Below, piece by piece: positions 1 to 11,221 of a stretch of DNA of 64,000 bases (positions are counted from its first letter, which is position 1; every line of letters begins with the position of its first letter). The DNA lies in assembly GCF_029784135.1 (NCBI RefSeq), contig NC_073746.1:105152661-105216660 (forward strand). Reading direction: 5' to 3'. The DNA comes from Toxorhynchites rutilus septentrionalis. Lineage: Eukaryota > Arthropoda > Insecta > Diptera > Culicidae. Under the pieces are notes generated by a model. The model searched no databases. It worked only from the letters and a program-made list of their open reading frames with translations, and was not told the origin of the DNA. Made by a program: the position numbers and the translations under genes.

Positions 1-790
1 GTATGAAATAAGCTTGGTCTATTCACCTATAGTCTAAATTTAAATTTTCTCATACATACAAAATCGTAGTAAGAAACACATAACGTTCCGCATAATGAGG
101 CTTGATTTAGTTGGAGTGGCATATTTATCCAGGGTCAAAGCCACAAAAGGATCTTCTTCAAGAGCAAAATGTGATGCGGTATATAAGCTTTAAATAGTAA
201 ACAGAACATTGTAAGTTGTTATTTACCTATGACCACTTTGCCCCCAATCATCAAAGTAATTACTATGCTAATTAATCGCTGAGATTAAACAAAATATCTG
301 TTCACCTCTCCTAGAATATGTGAACAGTAGTCCCAACTGATGATTTGTCCAACATATCAGATTGAATAAACTAAATTTCACGATAAATTCCTTAGATACT
401 ATGCGCACAGAACTATGGCCGAATTGCTATCGAGAGAGAAATGTTTGTTTTTGTTTGCATTTTGACATGCGACAGCTCTACTGAAGTACATGGTGACTCA
501 AAAGTCATTAAATTCTTCAAACATGAGGTGACTATCAACACGACAGCTATAGTTAATAGTTATACTACCAAACAAGCAGGTGACCACTTTGCCCCCCATG
601 ACCAATTTGCCCCCACTACCCCTAACGGAATAGAGGGATCGGTTCAGGACTGCTTTTCGCATAAGTATGAAACAATTTTTTTCAAATTATGCTTCACTGA
701 AGCGCATATCTCCGCGAAACTATATCTTGATGACCATCCGAAATATAAATCAATGAAAAGTATAGGATAAAAATCATAATTTTATGCTTT
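1..790. other. AT-rich stretch without a recognised gene
   Basis: No recognisable protein or RNA gene is seen. A 109-codon ORF at 441-770 (+) has no recognisable domain. It runs through a short motif containing CACTTTGCCCCC that also occurs at about 235-246, which suggests repeat-derived DNA rather than a gene. Confidence 0.5.
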
Positions 791-793
791 TAT

Positions 794-965
794 TTAAGGG
801 GGTGTTCATTTCATTCCATTTATCCATTATTTCATTATTTGTTTATTTTTTCAATACAACAAGAACTAAACGGAGAAGAAAATATTAAAAATTTAAGCAG
901 TGTTTTGATGAAGTGAGGAGGCTCAAAAACAATTCAAAAGGGTTCAAAAATGGCGTACATGGAAT
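794..965 (+). repeat. Fragment of repeat R4/R5 (GGGGGTATTCTAG-end family)
   Basis: The stretch starts with AAGGGGGTGTTC. It continues through a T-rich part and an 'aactaaacggagaagaaaatatt' like block to 'gttcaaaaatggcgtacat', matching the order of blocks in the copies at 9875-10383 (+) and, reversed, 32221-32743. It is diverged and truncated. I infer a non-autonomous DNA element fragment. Confidence 0.5.
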
Positions 966-1206
966 CTGGGGTGACATTGCGCATTTCGAAACGAGTAACT
1001 CGTTTCGAGATAATTCAAACTCGAATCGAATCGATTATGTATCTTTTTCGAGTTATTATTTTCAGTGTACTAGATTTCGAGCAAAATTTGTCTCGAAGGG
1101 AAACGTCAAATTTTTGGGTTTGTAAACAATGCAAACTTCACGGCTATTGCAAACATCAATGCCGAAAACCAAATTTAATGTGATATTATATTAGAATTGA
1201 GGGGCT

Positions 1207-1453
1207 TAGAATGCAAGGGGTGTAAGTGACTTGATCGATTTCTCTTCATCAACTTTTTCTTCAGTTAATAACTCAAAAATAATAATGCAAAAACATTCCA
1301 ATTTGAGTTTGCTATAGAATCCGATAGATGAGGTTCTGGCCTATCTTCCGCATTGTCAAATACAGCTGGGAATGTATTTGCAGCTAAGTTATGACCAAAA
1401 GAGAAAGTCGATGTAGAGAAATCGATCAAATCACTTACACCCCTTTCATTCTC
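1207..1453. mobile_element. MITE with long TIRs and 9-bp target duplication
   Basis: The two ends are inverted copies of each other over about 38 bp; both contain AGAATG, AAGGGGTGTAAGTGA and TTGATCGATTTCTCT. The element is flanked by the direct repeat TGAGGGGCT at 1198-1206 and 1454-1462. There is no coding capacity. A 9-bp duplication with long TIRs points to a Mutator-like or related superfamily, but the superfamily assignment is inference. Confidence 0.8.
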
Positions 1454-1639
1454 TGAGGGGCTGATTGTGATTAAAAAGGAAAGAAAATTTGATGATAGCG
1501 ATAGTGGAGAAGAGAGCTTATTCCACAGATGCGAGAGTTGAGGGATAAAAGTGACTCTCTTTCGCTAAATGAAAATAAGTGAGTAAAGTTTATATAAAAG
1601 ATATGTTTCCGATATAAATGATAATAATTATCTCTTGTT

Positions 1640-2060
1640 TTAAGGTTTAGGCAGTATATCAGACTTAGTCGAGAAGCATTTCAAAACATTTCGGATACAA
1701 CCGTGTTCCAAACAACTTTCAGAAGCACTGCTACTCCCGCAGCTTTGAAATTAGCGGCCGTTTTGAATCTTCTGGAATCTGGCCGTACCAAATTAATGTA
1801 ATGAAGGAGTAAACTTTTTACCTGGTTAGGCTCAACCAACATTTTCATCAGTGTTCAAGGAAATGATGCCACTTCTGAAAAGAAGCTTATGCGAAAAATG
1901 GATCGAATTGGATACAACATCGTTTAATGAAACAAAGTAATATTTCTTTGACAAATTCAAGATATCCAGTGTATTGATGGTACTTATATACCCATTCTAA
2001 GGCCTACAGAAAATGAACAAATGTACTGCAAATGTGATGCTTATTGTATTTCTTTGTGAT
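1640..2060 (+). pseudogene. PIF/Harbinger transposase relic
   Basis: Broken pieces of a Harbinger-type nuclease can be read on the plus strand. An upstream piece reads RLSREAFQNIS and later ALKLAAVLNLLESG, as in the N-terminal half of HARBI1-like transposases. After stops and frame changes, a piece near 1955-2050 reads CIDGTYIPILRPTENEQMY. The IDGTYIPI motif carries the first catalytic aspartate of this family. The later acidic residues are not seen, so the copy is truncated as well as frame-shifted. It cannot encode an active enzyme. No terminal repeats or target duplication could be assigned. An unrelated 115-codon minus-strand ORF overlaps the end (2041-2388) but has no recognised domain. 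The family assignment rests on the motif order only. Confidence 0.6.
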
Positions 2061-2552
2061 TCCATAGTGCTGAAATAAAAGTATTGTATTCAGGGCCTGA
2101 CAATTTCACTTCAATTAGCACATCGTCACTCAATAATGTGTCTATCGCTTCTCCGAACAGAACCAGAACCATGCAGGCTAAAAATATATCTATTCTCTTT
2201 TCACGCACAATAAGAAAAATATCTCGTCTCTTTCGTACATATTCCTTATATTTCACGTTGATTCCTTTCATTCTGCAAACCAAAGCGACGTTAGAAATCG
2301 TCACTTGGAAATTAATTTGAAGCATCCATGTATTCTGGCAGTTTGTATAGAAAGGAATGTTTCCTTGTTGCATTCGAAACTTATTCACTGAAACTAATGA
2401 AAACGGTGCAGTGAGGGTTGTGTAGTATGCCTGCAGGAGTAATTATTTACCGGCGCTAGTTGTCAGTGTGAAATTAGTGATGAAACGGATAGTGGTTTGG
2501 TCGGATACTGGATACCGGTCAGCTTCGAGTCCGGATAGCCGAGTATTCGACA

Positions 2553-3000
2553 GCCCGATGTTTGTGTTTGTGCTTGTTTGTGTGCGTGCACGTGTATTTG
2601 TGTGGGTGTTTGTGTATGTTCGCGCGTTTTTTGGGTGTTTGTGTGCGTGTGTGCGCGTGCGTTTGGGCGTGTTTTTTTTTGCTTGCATGCAGGTGTGCGC
2701 GTTTTTTTGTGCATGGGCATGTGTGGGTGTGTGTGCGTACGTGTGCACGTATTTGTGTGCGTGTGTGCACGTGCGTGCTCGATTCTCTCCGTGCGTGCGT
2801 CTGTGCGTGTGCACGTTTGTGCGCGTGTATGTGCTTGTGTGTGCGCGTTTGTGCGCACCTGTGCGTCCATTTGTATGTTTGTGTGCGCTCGCGTTTTTAT
2901 GCAAATGTTTGTGCATGTTTGCGCGTGTGTGTGCGTGTTCGTGCACCCAATGGTATGTGCGTGCGCGTGCTTCCGGCGTTGTGTATGCGCTCGCAATTTT
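2553..3000. repeat. GT/CG-rich alternating purine-pyrimidine tract
   Basis: About 450 bp of near-continuous TGTGTGCG-type sequence, strongly GT-rich on the plus strand. It gives long artificial ORFs in several frames on both strands (repeats of Val/Cys/Arg on one strand, Thr/His on the other). It is degenerate simple sequence, not a gene. Alternating purine-pyrimidine DNA of this kind can adopt the Z form. Confidence 0.85.
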
Positions 3001-3019
3001 GCGTGGCCACGCTGAAAGC

Positions 3020-3165
3020 GCAGACCTAGTCGAAATCGCGTAATTTCGAGCAAATCGTGTAAAAAAATCGCGTAATTTCAAGCAAATCGCTTAAAAAAAT
3101 CGCGTTATTTTGAGCGAAAAGCGTAAAAAATATCACGCAAAAAAACGCATAAAAAAGAATCCAGC
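3020..3165. repeat. Short tandem repeat, about 36 bp period
   Basis: The block AAATCGCGTAATTTCGAGC is repeated about three to four times with drift, each followed by a run of A. It adjoins the GT-rich tract. Confidence 0.7.
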
Positions 3166-3955
3166 GTTCTTGCAAATAACATGCTTCTTCGTAACATGGA
3201 ATACATGTTTGATACAGGAAATATAATAAAATGAAGACAGCTCAAATCGGATTATTCTTTTCACCCTTAGAGAGGGTGTTATTTACAAGTGATTGAAGAA
3301 TTTTGAACACGGTCCGCGACGATCCATTTTGGTAAAATAAAACTTACGTTTGAAAGCAGCAAGCATCCTCTAACATGCGAAATGAAAATAAATATAACCC
3401 ATTCAAGCAGTTTTAATCGTCAGTGAAAGCTTCTGCTTTTATACTTGTAAGAGAACGAAAGAGGAAAGGAACGAAACAAAAGAATCAATGTTACTGTATG
3501 CGTAGAGAATATTTCGTTTCCACTTCACCCCGATACACTGAAATTAATCCACCGAAAATGACTGTAGTGGAAGTGAGAGTTGTATGAATAAAATTCAATC
3601 ACATTTATTAGCTTCGAAAATAACTAGCCCTGATTGTATTTATACTCACATAGTTGTAGAAATAGACATCGAAACCAAAGGAAATGCAATTGGTATTTTC
3701 TTTGATGTAAGGTTTAGCATTAAAATCAACGTTTCACTAGCATTTTCCCATACGACGTTCAATCATTTCTTGTCGAGACATTTGTTCTCGTTTCGAGTTG
3801 AAAAATGCTCGAACACAATGTTATTGTTATGTATTGATAGGTTAAACATGTTGAAAGCTACATTCCACAGATCAGATTTGGAAAATCACGCGTAAAGCAG
3901 GAATAACTCATCGAAATTGTTTCGAATGCTCTATGAAAACCCCTTATAGCACCAA
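3166..3955. other. No gene recognised
   Basis: AT-rich sequence. A 103-codon ORF at 3584-3895 (+) shows no recognisable motif and no coding context. I see nothing else that can be supported here. Confidence 0.4.
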
Positions 3956-3959
3956 ACTT

Positions 3960-6510
3960 AAAACTCATTTTTCTCGAAATTGTAAACATGTCATATGTTC
4001 CGGTCTGACTTAATACCGACCATATGATCAATTGACACTACGATTGATTTTTTGAAAGGGCAAATTTAAAATAATTTTTCTTTCGATAAATCGTGACTCA
4101 AAATCTAGATATATGATTGAAATTTGATGTTAACAAAGTTGATCAACGAATTATTTATAAAAATAACATTTTTAATAAACTTTCAAACAATCTTACTAAT
4201 AAATTGAACTCAATATTTAAAACTTTTATATCTCAAAGCACTCCTTTGTGATATTTTTTTTTGAATATTTTCATTGGAAAACACATCCAACTTAACAAAG
4301 TTTGACGTATAGTGGTGGCGTGTCGGACTCTCCAAAATGGGGATATACATTTTTGAAACATTATGGAATTTCTACACTTTGTGAAATCGTAATCATTTAA
4401 GAAAAGTAACATGAAAAATAGAATCTATATACAATTTAACATGAAATGAAATCGTAACCATTTAGGAAAGTAACATGAAAAATGTGATCTAAGTGTGAAG
4501 ACATGAAGAACCAATATAGGATGTTTTATCCTAGGACCAACCGTTCTCGAGATACCGTTTTGTCTCATATTCAGAACACTTAAGCTTTGATGACCATTAA
4601 ACAGTGTCTCATTGCTCAAAATGGCACTCTTTCGCGAAATTACATTGATTTTTATATACATCTTTTTCATTTGACTACAATAACATTGTTTCACATCTTC
4701 ATGGTGAAAAACTAAAAATATGTTTAATCACTTTTATCTCAAATTCCGAACAGCAAAAATGCTTTTTTTAAATCATATCTTCAAAATTACTGAACCGATT
4801 CATATGATCAATATATCAAATAAAGGTGAAAGCTAGTCATTTTGGAAAAATATTATGCTCGCAAAAAATCGGTTTTGCTTTTGTCATTATTGATTGTATT
4901 TGTTTCTTATAACTTACATGGTTTCGAAACCAAGGGCGCTATATCGGTATCGATACCTGTAAATGATGTTAAAAAGTAGTCGATAGCCCAAAAAATGATA
5001 GGGTTTTGAATTTTAAATTATTTATGACATTTAAGTTCAGTAAATTCACATTTAAAAATGAAGTGTTCGCAAATTAAATCATGCGTAGAAACTTGATTCA
5101 TATTTCGAACACTAATTTTAATGAAGATTTCTGCATAAAATATTAATTTATTTCATCCATTCATTGTAGATTCTTACCATTTCTAGCACTTAACATGAAA
5201 ACAATAAACGCAATAGTTGAAAAAACTACAAAAACTGAAAAATAACGATGCTTTTTTTTCAGAATTTGCTAACGAAAACATTTTATTATTGGTTTTGACT
5301 GTCAATTTTGCAAATGCTTAATATTATAAATTATAGGCTGTATCGATACCTGTAAATGATGTTAATATGAAGGCTATAACCCAAACAATTTCGGGATTTT
5401 GATTATTCAATTATTCATAACATTGAAGTTCAGTAAATTTACATTTAAAAATGAAGTGTTCGGAATTTGAATCAAGCGTAGAAATTGGATTTATATTCCG
5501 AACACCGCTTCAATATTATTTTAATGAAGATTTATGCATAAAATATCATTTTTTCACCCATTTACTGTAGCTTCATACATTCTCTAGCACTTAACATGAA
5601 AACAGCAAACAAAATAGTTGAAACAACTACAAAAACTGAAAAATTACCGATGTTTTTTTTACAGAATTTGCTAACGCAAACATTTTATTATTTATTATTG
5701 TCTGCCACTTTTTTTGCGAATGACTAATATTATAAATTACAGGCTGCATCGATACCTGTAAATGATGTCAAAATGAAGCCCATACCTCAAAGAATGTCTG
5801 TGTTTTCATTATTCAACTATTTATAACATAAAAGTTAAGTGAATTTACATTTAAAAATGGAGTGTTCGGAATATGAGACAAAACGGTATAATCAATTTCT
5901 CAAATTGAAAGAAATGTCAGTAAAATGTCAGATCCTCAGTCGTAGTATCCAGCAGCAGTATGCATTTTCGAATATTTTACGAGCTCGGTTATATCTGGTT
6001 ATATCTCGAGCACGGATAAAACGTTATATATTGTTTTTCATGTTGAATCGCATATAGATCATATTTTTCATGTTACTTTTCTTAAATGGTTACGATTTAA
6101 CAAATTATTGGAATATCATAAATCATCAAAAATTCATATCTTCATTTTGGCGGGTCCAACACAGCACCACTGTACGTCAAACTTATCGATGGTGGCGTTT
6201 TATGAGATACAAAAATTTTCAATATTAAATTCAATTTTTGAGTAACATTTTTCACAGTACGTTAAAAATGTTATTTTTTCTGAGTAGTTCATTGATTTTC
6301 CAATAACTTCGTCAAACATCATATATTAATCACAAATATGGATTTTGAGTTGCGATTTTTTGAATGAAAGATCAATGTTTTTGATGCACTCTTTTGAATA
6401 ATCAGTGGTGATTTAAATTGGTCATATGACAATGGAAAGTGTGATTTTAAGAAGTTTCCATCATAAGTACCAAATTTCAATAAAATCGGAGAAAGTTTGG
6501 TTAACGGCCG
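3960..6510. mobile_element. Foldback-like element with long inverted arms
   Basis: The left arm (about 3960-4660) is repeated in reverse at about 5850-6510. Matching landmarks are TTTGACGTATAGTGGTG at 4300-4316 against its reverse near 6165-6180, and CATTTAAGAAAAGTAACATG at 4395-4414 against its reverse near 6071-6090. The arms are several hundred bp long and diverged. Between them is a satellite-like core. No transposase is present. It resembles foldback elements: long inverted repeats with internal tandem repeats. Confidence 0.7.
4940..5880 (+). repeat. Satellite-like tandem repeat, about 400-bp units
   Basis: The phrase CGATACCTGTAAATGATGT occurs at 4951, 5344 and 5750, giving periods of 393 and 406 bp. 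Two full units and part of a third are present. Each unit contains 'aatgaagtgttcg' and 'gcacttaacatgaaaac' blocks in the same order. Confidence 0.85.
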
Positions 6511-6689
6511 ATTGATTTCACGTGAAATTGATCTATATTGCTCTATATTGTCTTAGAGCACATCACGGTTTATTTTATCTAAGTTTGAGTGCTGCTTCAT
6601 TTAAAAAAAATGCGCCTCCATTTAAATACTGAATCAATGGAGTCGCATGATATTTTTCAAAATAAAATGAAAAGTTGGGGTTTCTTTAC

Positions 6690-6835
6690 TAGGATTGAGC
6701 GATCTCGGATCGATTTTTGAAGATCGATCTTTTCCATTCTGATTTCCGTTTTTTAATCGATCTTTTGTACTCGAAAAAATCGATTTTTTTGCTTTCGATT
6801 TTTTCGATCTTAGAAAAACTTTTTGCAGATTTGTT
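6690..6835. repeat. GATCGATTTTT-rich low-complexity tract
   Basis: Repeated GATCGAT and TCGATTTTTT words on both strands produce overlapping Lys/Phe-rich ORFs. These are simple-sequence artefacts. Confidence 0.7.
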
Positions 6836-7075
6836 TTTCAGTGTAGGGGAAAGTCGGGAAAGACTCGATGTAAGTTTTTTCAAAATTCCTGCCTCCAAGA
6901 CAAATTTTATTATATAAAGAGACCTAGACTACCAATTTGTGGTGAGACAATTAAATATTTTTTTGTAAAATTCACGAAAAAATCCATTTATACTTAGGGT
7001 GTCCGTCTTTACCACTCTTTTTTGGCTTTTATGAGATCTTTGTCAGCTGAGTTATGGGCAGTTACCAGCTGTTGA

Positions 7076-7470
7076 TTCTACAGTAAATCTTCGACTCCAT
7101 GACGATTATGTTCCGAATGCTCTGGAAAATGTTTTTTTTTTCTGGACTTTAATTTTTGTGTTGCCTTCATGCTGAGAAATAAAACAAAATGTTTTTGATG
7201 TTTGAATAGAAATATGAAATATGTATTCCATGTTTGAAGAAAACGTCTGCGTGAATTTTTCTGTTCTTGTGTGGTTTTTTTGAGCGATTTGTTTCTGCGG
7301 TATATGAAAAAAAGCATATTTGACGAAGTTATCGTTCATTTAGTTTTTGCTTACGATGTTTTATATGCATTTCAGTGCGAAAAAAGCATAGTTGCGTCTA
7401 AATTATCCACTTCTCAAATCATTCCCATCTTTTCATCATATGCTCTAAGTTGCGCATGACATGATTTCTA
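7076..7470. repeat. Relative of the GTGCGG hairpin MITE
   Basis: The block around 7300-7345, with TTTGACGAAGTTATCGTTCA, is found reversed at about 9275-9300 inside the MITE at 9070-9372. Both copies are surrounded by 'tgcggtatatg' and 'ttcagtgcga' type words. It is a partial, diverged copy. Confidence 0.55.
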
Positions 7471-7744
7471 ATAGCAACAAGTTTCAACATGCAACTAAAA
7501 GCACAACACATCCACGCACGAAACAGTTTTTTTTAATTGTGTACCGCACACGATTTTTTTAAAGCTACTGGTGAAGTTTTGTAGGATTATTTATGTAATT
7601 TTTGTACGCACCAAAAAAGGGTTGCCTGTACGTGATATCGTAATAACCGTTACTGGAATTTTCAGTAACAAATTAATAAATATCGTTACGGGATTTTTTA
7701 TCTCATTGGACCATTATTAAACATGTTCATTGATATTATCTAGG

Positions 7745-8240
7745 TTGTGCCAGAAGTTTTTGGGATTTAACATTGCCGTAGACTTGAGCGTCGAATCATC
7801 AAAATCGAATCCTTTTCTCATTTGATTGATCAGCTCCACGGAAAAAACTGCGACAAATATCTTTTGAAATGGTCTGCCTTTCGCTGTCCATTGTTCTGAT
7901 AATTTCTTCTGCTGCTATTCCAACCTACAAATTCTTGTCGCTTTTCAACTGATCTTCATATTTAATGACATTGTACATTGAAACAACGTAGGATTCCTCG
8001 CAAATAATAGTGAGAATGATCAAATAAAAATCTTTCAGCTCTTCATGTGGCATCGTGAATTCAGGTTTTGCAGCCTGAAACAAATGATGCAATCCGTTGA
8101 TCTAGGGCAAAACATACCTCGCACCGTCCGACGCGAATCCTTCCAGACTATCCTTGTAAGGAATCATTGCATTGTAAATGCTTTTAAGATCAGCAGCACC
8201 AGAAGGGACCCAGACAAAGGTAATGACTTACGGTACTGCG
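7745..8240 (-). pseudogene. Probable hAT-like transposase relic
   Basis: On the minus strand a piece near 8110-8170 reads YKDSLEGFASDGAR. This resembles the 'GxxSDGA' motif that carries a catalytic aspartate in hAT-type transposases and related domesticated proteins. Further along, about 7745-7880, a piece reads INQMRKGFDFDDSTLKS, typical of the C-terminal half of these proteins. The two are separated by stops and frame changes. A GTATGT donor-like and TTTGTTTCAG acceptor-like pair bounds only 43 nt (8075-8117), shorter than normal insect introns, so splicing is doubtful. It is clearly broken. The assignment to hAT is inference; it might be another DDE-type family. No TIRs were found. Confidence 0.4.
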
Positions 8241-8389
8241 GCGTAAAAGTCGTCATGTACCTTAGTGTTACTTTGTTCAAATGTAAGAAATTTCACAAAT
8301 CGAAAAAAAAATCTGTACCAATATGTACTTTTTGACGAAAATCTGTACTCTGTACCGTACAGAATCTGTACCACATTCCAGATAAATCC

Positions 8390-8890
8390 GTACGTGTGGC
8401 AACAATGCTCACGTATACTAGCGATATCTTAGCAAGAAGTACTAATGGTTTCATTCAGCCAACTACACTTCCCTATAAATAAGCTGCACCCGTTGGGATC
8501 GGTTTACTACGGAATCTACACAATCTACACTCATCGTCATAAGATATCCATCACCTGCCGATATAATTTTAACATTCACCACAGACAATATTTTAGACAA
8601 ATAAGCCAAGGTAAGCGGCCTTTTTAAACATAAGTTTAAGAAGGCACTGTAACTGTAACGACAAAAAAACGCGACCAATCGCTTAATATTTTCGTTGAGA
8701 CGATTCTATCAATTAAGATTTGTATATACATTTATGAGCATCAATACAAGAAAACCAGAGAACGTCGAGTTATTCGTGTTAATGTTAATGCTATCTGATT
8801 TCTCTTAAAATTCGTTTAAAGTTCAATTTAGTTCATTTCTTTACAGCAACAAAGACTCAATAAAAAAACAAATGTCTCAAAAGACCTACG
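8390..8890 (+). promoter_or_regulatory. TATA-bearing segment, possible solo LTR or orphan promoter
   Basis: The segment starts TGTGGCAACAATGCTCACG, the TG start typical of LTRs. It carries CCCTATAAATAAGC at 8471-8484, a good TATA box. A CCAAG/GTAAGC donor-like site lies near 8609 and a TTTCTTTACAG acceptor-like site near 8845, followed by AATAAAAAAAC. A BEL/Pao-like coding fragment lies 0.8 kb downstream. No 5-bp target duplication could be confirmed, so LTR origin is only a suggestion. Confidence 0.3.
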
Positions 8891-9069
8891 CCAAGTTTCC
8901 GTCCGTGCCTCTTTGCACAGACCTTTCTACTTTTTTCTGACAAAACTTCGAATTCGAATCCGGAAAGAGGCGAAATTGAATAAAATGAAGATGACTAAAA
9001 TTAGTTTACACATTCCATCCAATTCCTGAAGATTTGAAGACAATCGGTTGAAAGGTTGAATATAGCCTA

Positions 9070-9372
9070 ATAATGTTGTACAGGCAAACCTTTTTTTGTG
9101 CGGGGGATAGGGACCGCACAAAAAAAAATCGCATAAAAATTCGTGTTCGGTACATATTTTGAAAAAAACTTTTTTTGTGCGGTAGATTGGGACCGCATAA
9201 AAAAAGTTGCCCCCAAGAAAATAACTCAAAACTTCTTCGTACTGAAATGCATGCAAACCATCGAAAAAAAACTAAATGGACGATAACTTCGTCAAATATG
9301 CTTCTATTCATATACCGCACAAGAACAGAAATCGCACAAAAAAACCGCACAAAAACAGGTTTTACTGTATTG
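9070..9372. mobile_element. Hairpin MITE with GTGCGG-type ends
   Basis: The ends are inverted: AAACCTTTTTTTGTGCGG near 9088 and CCGCACAAAAACAGGTTTTA near 9345-9365. Inside are further inverted words (TTTTTTTGTGCGGTAGATTG against CCGCATAAAAAAA), so the whole unit folds on itself. It has no coding function; overlapping ORFs on both strands are artefacts. Confidence 0.65.
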
Positions 9373-9647
9373 TGCAACTTTATTGTGGATACCCTTTAGC
9401 CTCGACCGCACTGGTAGCTAAAAAACGTTCTGAAAACTCTATGTATAATACACTCCAGATCAACTACTCCTAATATAATGAAGACCCTGCTAATCCAGTT
9501 TCATGAACATTGCATTTGTTACGGTTGCAGATAAAAAAGGAACGATGAAAGAAATCACTATTCACCAGGTTTTTTTTGATTAAGTTGTTTAAGAGTATGT
9601 AAATTTGTTAACATGCTGAGCTGACTCTACAGCGCGAGTAGTGAGAT

Positions 9648-9845
9648 GTGCATAGATCCATAGAAGTCCCTATTGAAACATCGAAACATTCTACCTCGCG
9701 TCCACTGTTTCTATCTATTGACCACGAGGGCATTGTCAGACTTGATGGGAGACCTAAGCCATTATTCACACGAGCACTCGACATATTCCATCACTCGAAA
9801 TTGATACATTTTTGTGCGCTTCTTGCTATTGATGCAAATCCGCTG
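9648..9845 (+). pseudogene. BEL/Pao-like pol fragment
   Basis: A short plus-strand ORF reads SIDHEGIVRLDGRPK and then HHSKLIHFCALLAI. In BEL/Pao (and related) polyproteins the stretch between RNase H and the integrase zinc finger has the pattern 'L-P-x-D-x-x-G-x-[IL]-R-[VL]-x-GR', followed by a 'H..L' helix. The fragment matches this pattern but is only about 65 codons long and isolated. No LTR pair, protease or RT is seen nearby, although a TATA-bearing segment lies upstream at 8390-8890. Any LTR retroelement could have left it. Confidence 0.4.
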
Positions 9846-9874
9846 TGAATAACTAACGAATTTAATCGAATATT

Positions 9875-10383
9875 AAGGGGGTATTCTAGTGTAGAGACAC
9901 GAATCTCGGACGTTTTTTCGAACTCCGTGAAAATAAAACAAACATATTTTTTTCACTGTCCATTATATAATTATTTGTTCATCTTTTAACAATAGAACAA
10001 AAAATTAACGGAGAAAGAATATTCATAGCTAGAATAGTTAAGAGCGGATGAACTGTGAGGGTTCAAAAAAAGTTGTGCCATGGCGTACACGATTCCAGCC
10101 CTTCTGGTTATTTGAAACAAAAAAATCGAACAGATTTTGAATCAGTAAAAATGCCGCTATCGCATGAACCTCGGACAAGTCAAAAACATCATTTTTGACA
10201 AAATGGCAGCCATTTAAAAAACAAAATGCGATTTAAAACGTTTTCTCTTACGTTTCCCGATTTTTTAAAAATAGTGAAATTTGGAAAATATGATTTTTTA
10301 GAGGTTCACGCGATAGAGAGATGCCTGCAGATTGTATCCATATAAATTCGACATGAATCGGTTCAGTATAAATTGAGATACAG
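9875..10383 (+). repeat. Repeat R4/R5, copy 2
   Basis: The copy begins AAGGGGGTATTCTAGTGTAG and ends in the block 'gattgtatccatataaattcgacatgaatcggttcag'. The same blocks occur in reverse at 32221-32743. The terminal GTATTCTAGT word also occurs at 30901, which suggests terminal inverted repeats. There is no coding function. Confidence 0.7.
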
Positions 10384-10387
10384 TGAT

Positions 10388-10640
10388 GCTTCTGAATCCG
10401 GACGCTTTTGAATCTGGACACTTTTTCAGTACATTCAATATCATGTCAAAACCATGACATTTTTTGCATGTTGAATTAATGTAACTGATAGTTACTATTG
10501 TGTCAATTTAGTATAGTGTCAAACATAGTTGACAAAAAATTGTCAAAAATCAAAAATCAATGTGAATAAAAATCACATTCAGAAAATGATGTTAAATCCG
10601 GACGGCCAAAAGTTGACGATTTATTTTCTTATTGAAGGAG
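10388..10640. repeat. Repeat with TCCGGAC words
   Basis: The words GAATCCGGACGCTTTTGAA and AATCCGGACGGCC bracket about 220 bp of AT-rich sequence. Related words occur at 20146-20165 and 20670-20690. No protein is encoded. Confidence 0.45.
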
Positions 10641-10789
10641 TTGCATAAGGGTATGTTAGAAGCTTTAGTGGAGTGTGGAGCAAAGATTTTCGATCCGGGA
10701 AACCGCAAAAATCTTCGGTATGCAGAACGTGGTCGATTACATGACCCGTTTGTATGTACGTGGGTAACTTTATAACTTTGTCTGTAGAG

Positions 10790-11221
10790 CTGTCCTACAT
10801 GAATAGAAATTTAACCCCCTTCCTGTTGACCGATTGGTCTGAAATTTGGAACCCACCTTTATCTTTGCAGTCATTATAAAACTGCGTATTTTATATTTTC
10901 TCTAAACTCCATCAATATGGGAATCAAACGAAAGGGTTTAGAGATGAACCAGTCTTTGGCTGAAAATCTCTTTAATAAAGAAAGAAAAACAAACGAAAGG
11001 GCTTAACTAGTAGAACACAGGTATTTATGAAAATATCAAATCTAGAATGGCCGCTAGCACAAAATGGCGCCATATATATTTTTTTCCAAACCTTATCAAT
11101 ATGGGTATTAAACGAAGGGGTTGACTAGTAAAACACAATTATTTATAAAAAAAAGCAAATCCAAAATGGCCGCCACCAAAAACTGGAGCCATATATATTT
11201 TTTCAAAACTGCATCAATATT
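10790..11221 (+). repeat. Tandem repeat with 'atcaatatggg' and 'aaaatggccgcc' blocks
   Basis: Units each contain ATCAATATGGG (10910, 11094; partial at 11212), 'aaacgaaaggg', 'actagtagaacaca' and 'aatccaaaatggccgcc'. The last unit is cut by the start of repeat R1 at 11222. A Helitron-like sentence (GACCGATTGGTCTGAAATTT) precedes the array. Confidence 0.6.

Noticed and set aside
2443..3081. Long ORFs on both strands (up to 212 codons)
   Set aside because: They arise from the GT-rich simple sequence, which lacks stops in several frames. No domain, only Thr/His or Val/Cys/Arg repetition.
8075..8117. An intron in the hAT-like relic (minus strand)
   Set aside because: Only 43 nt between donor-like and acceptor-like sites, and the exons have stops.
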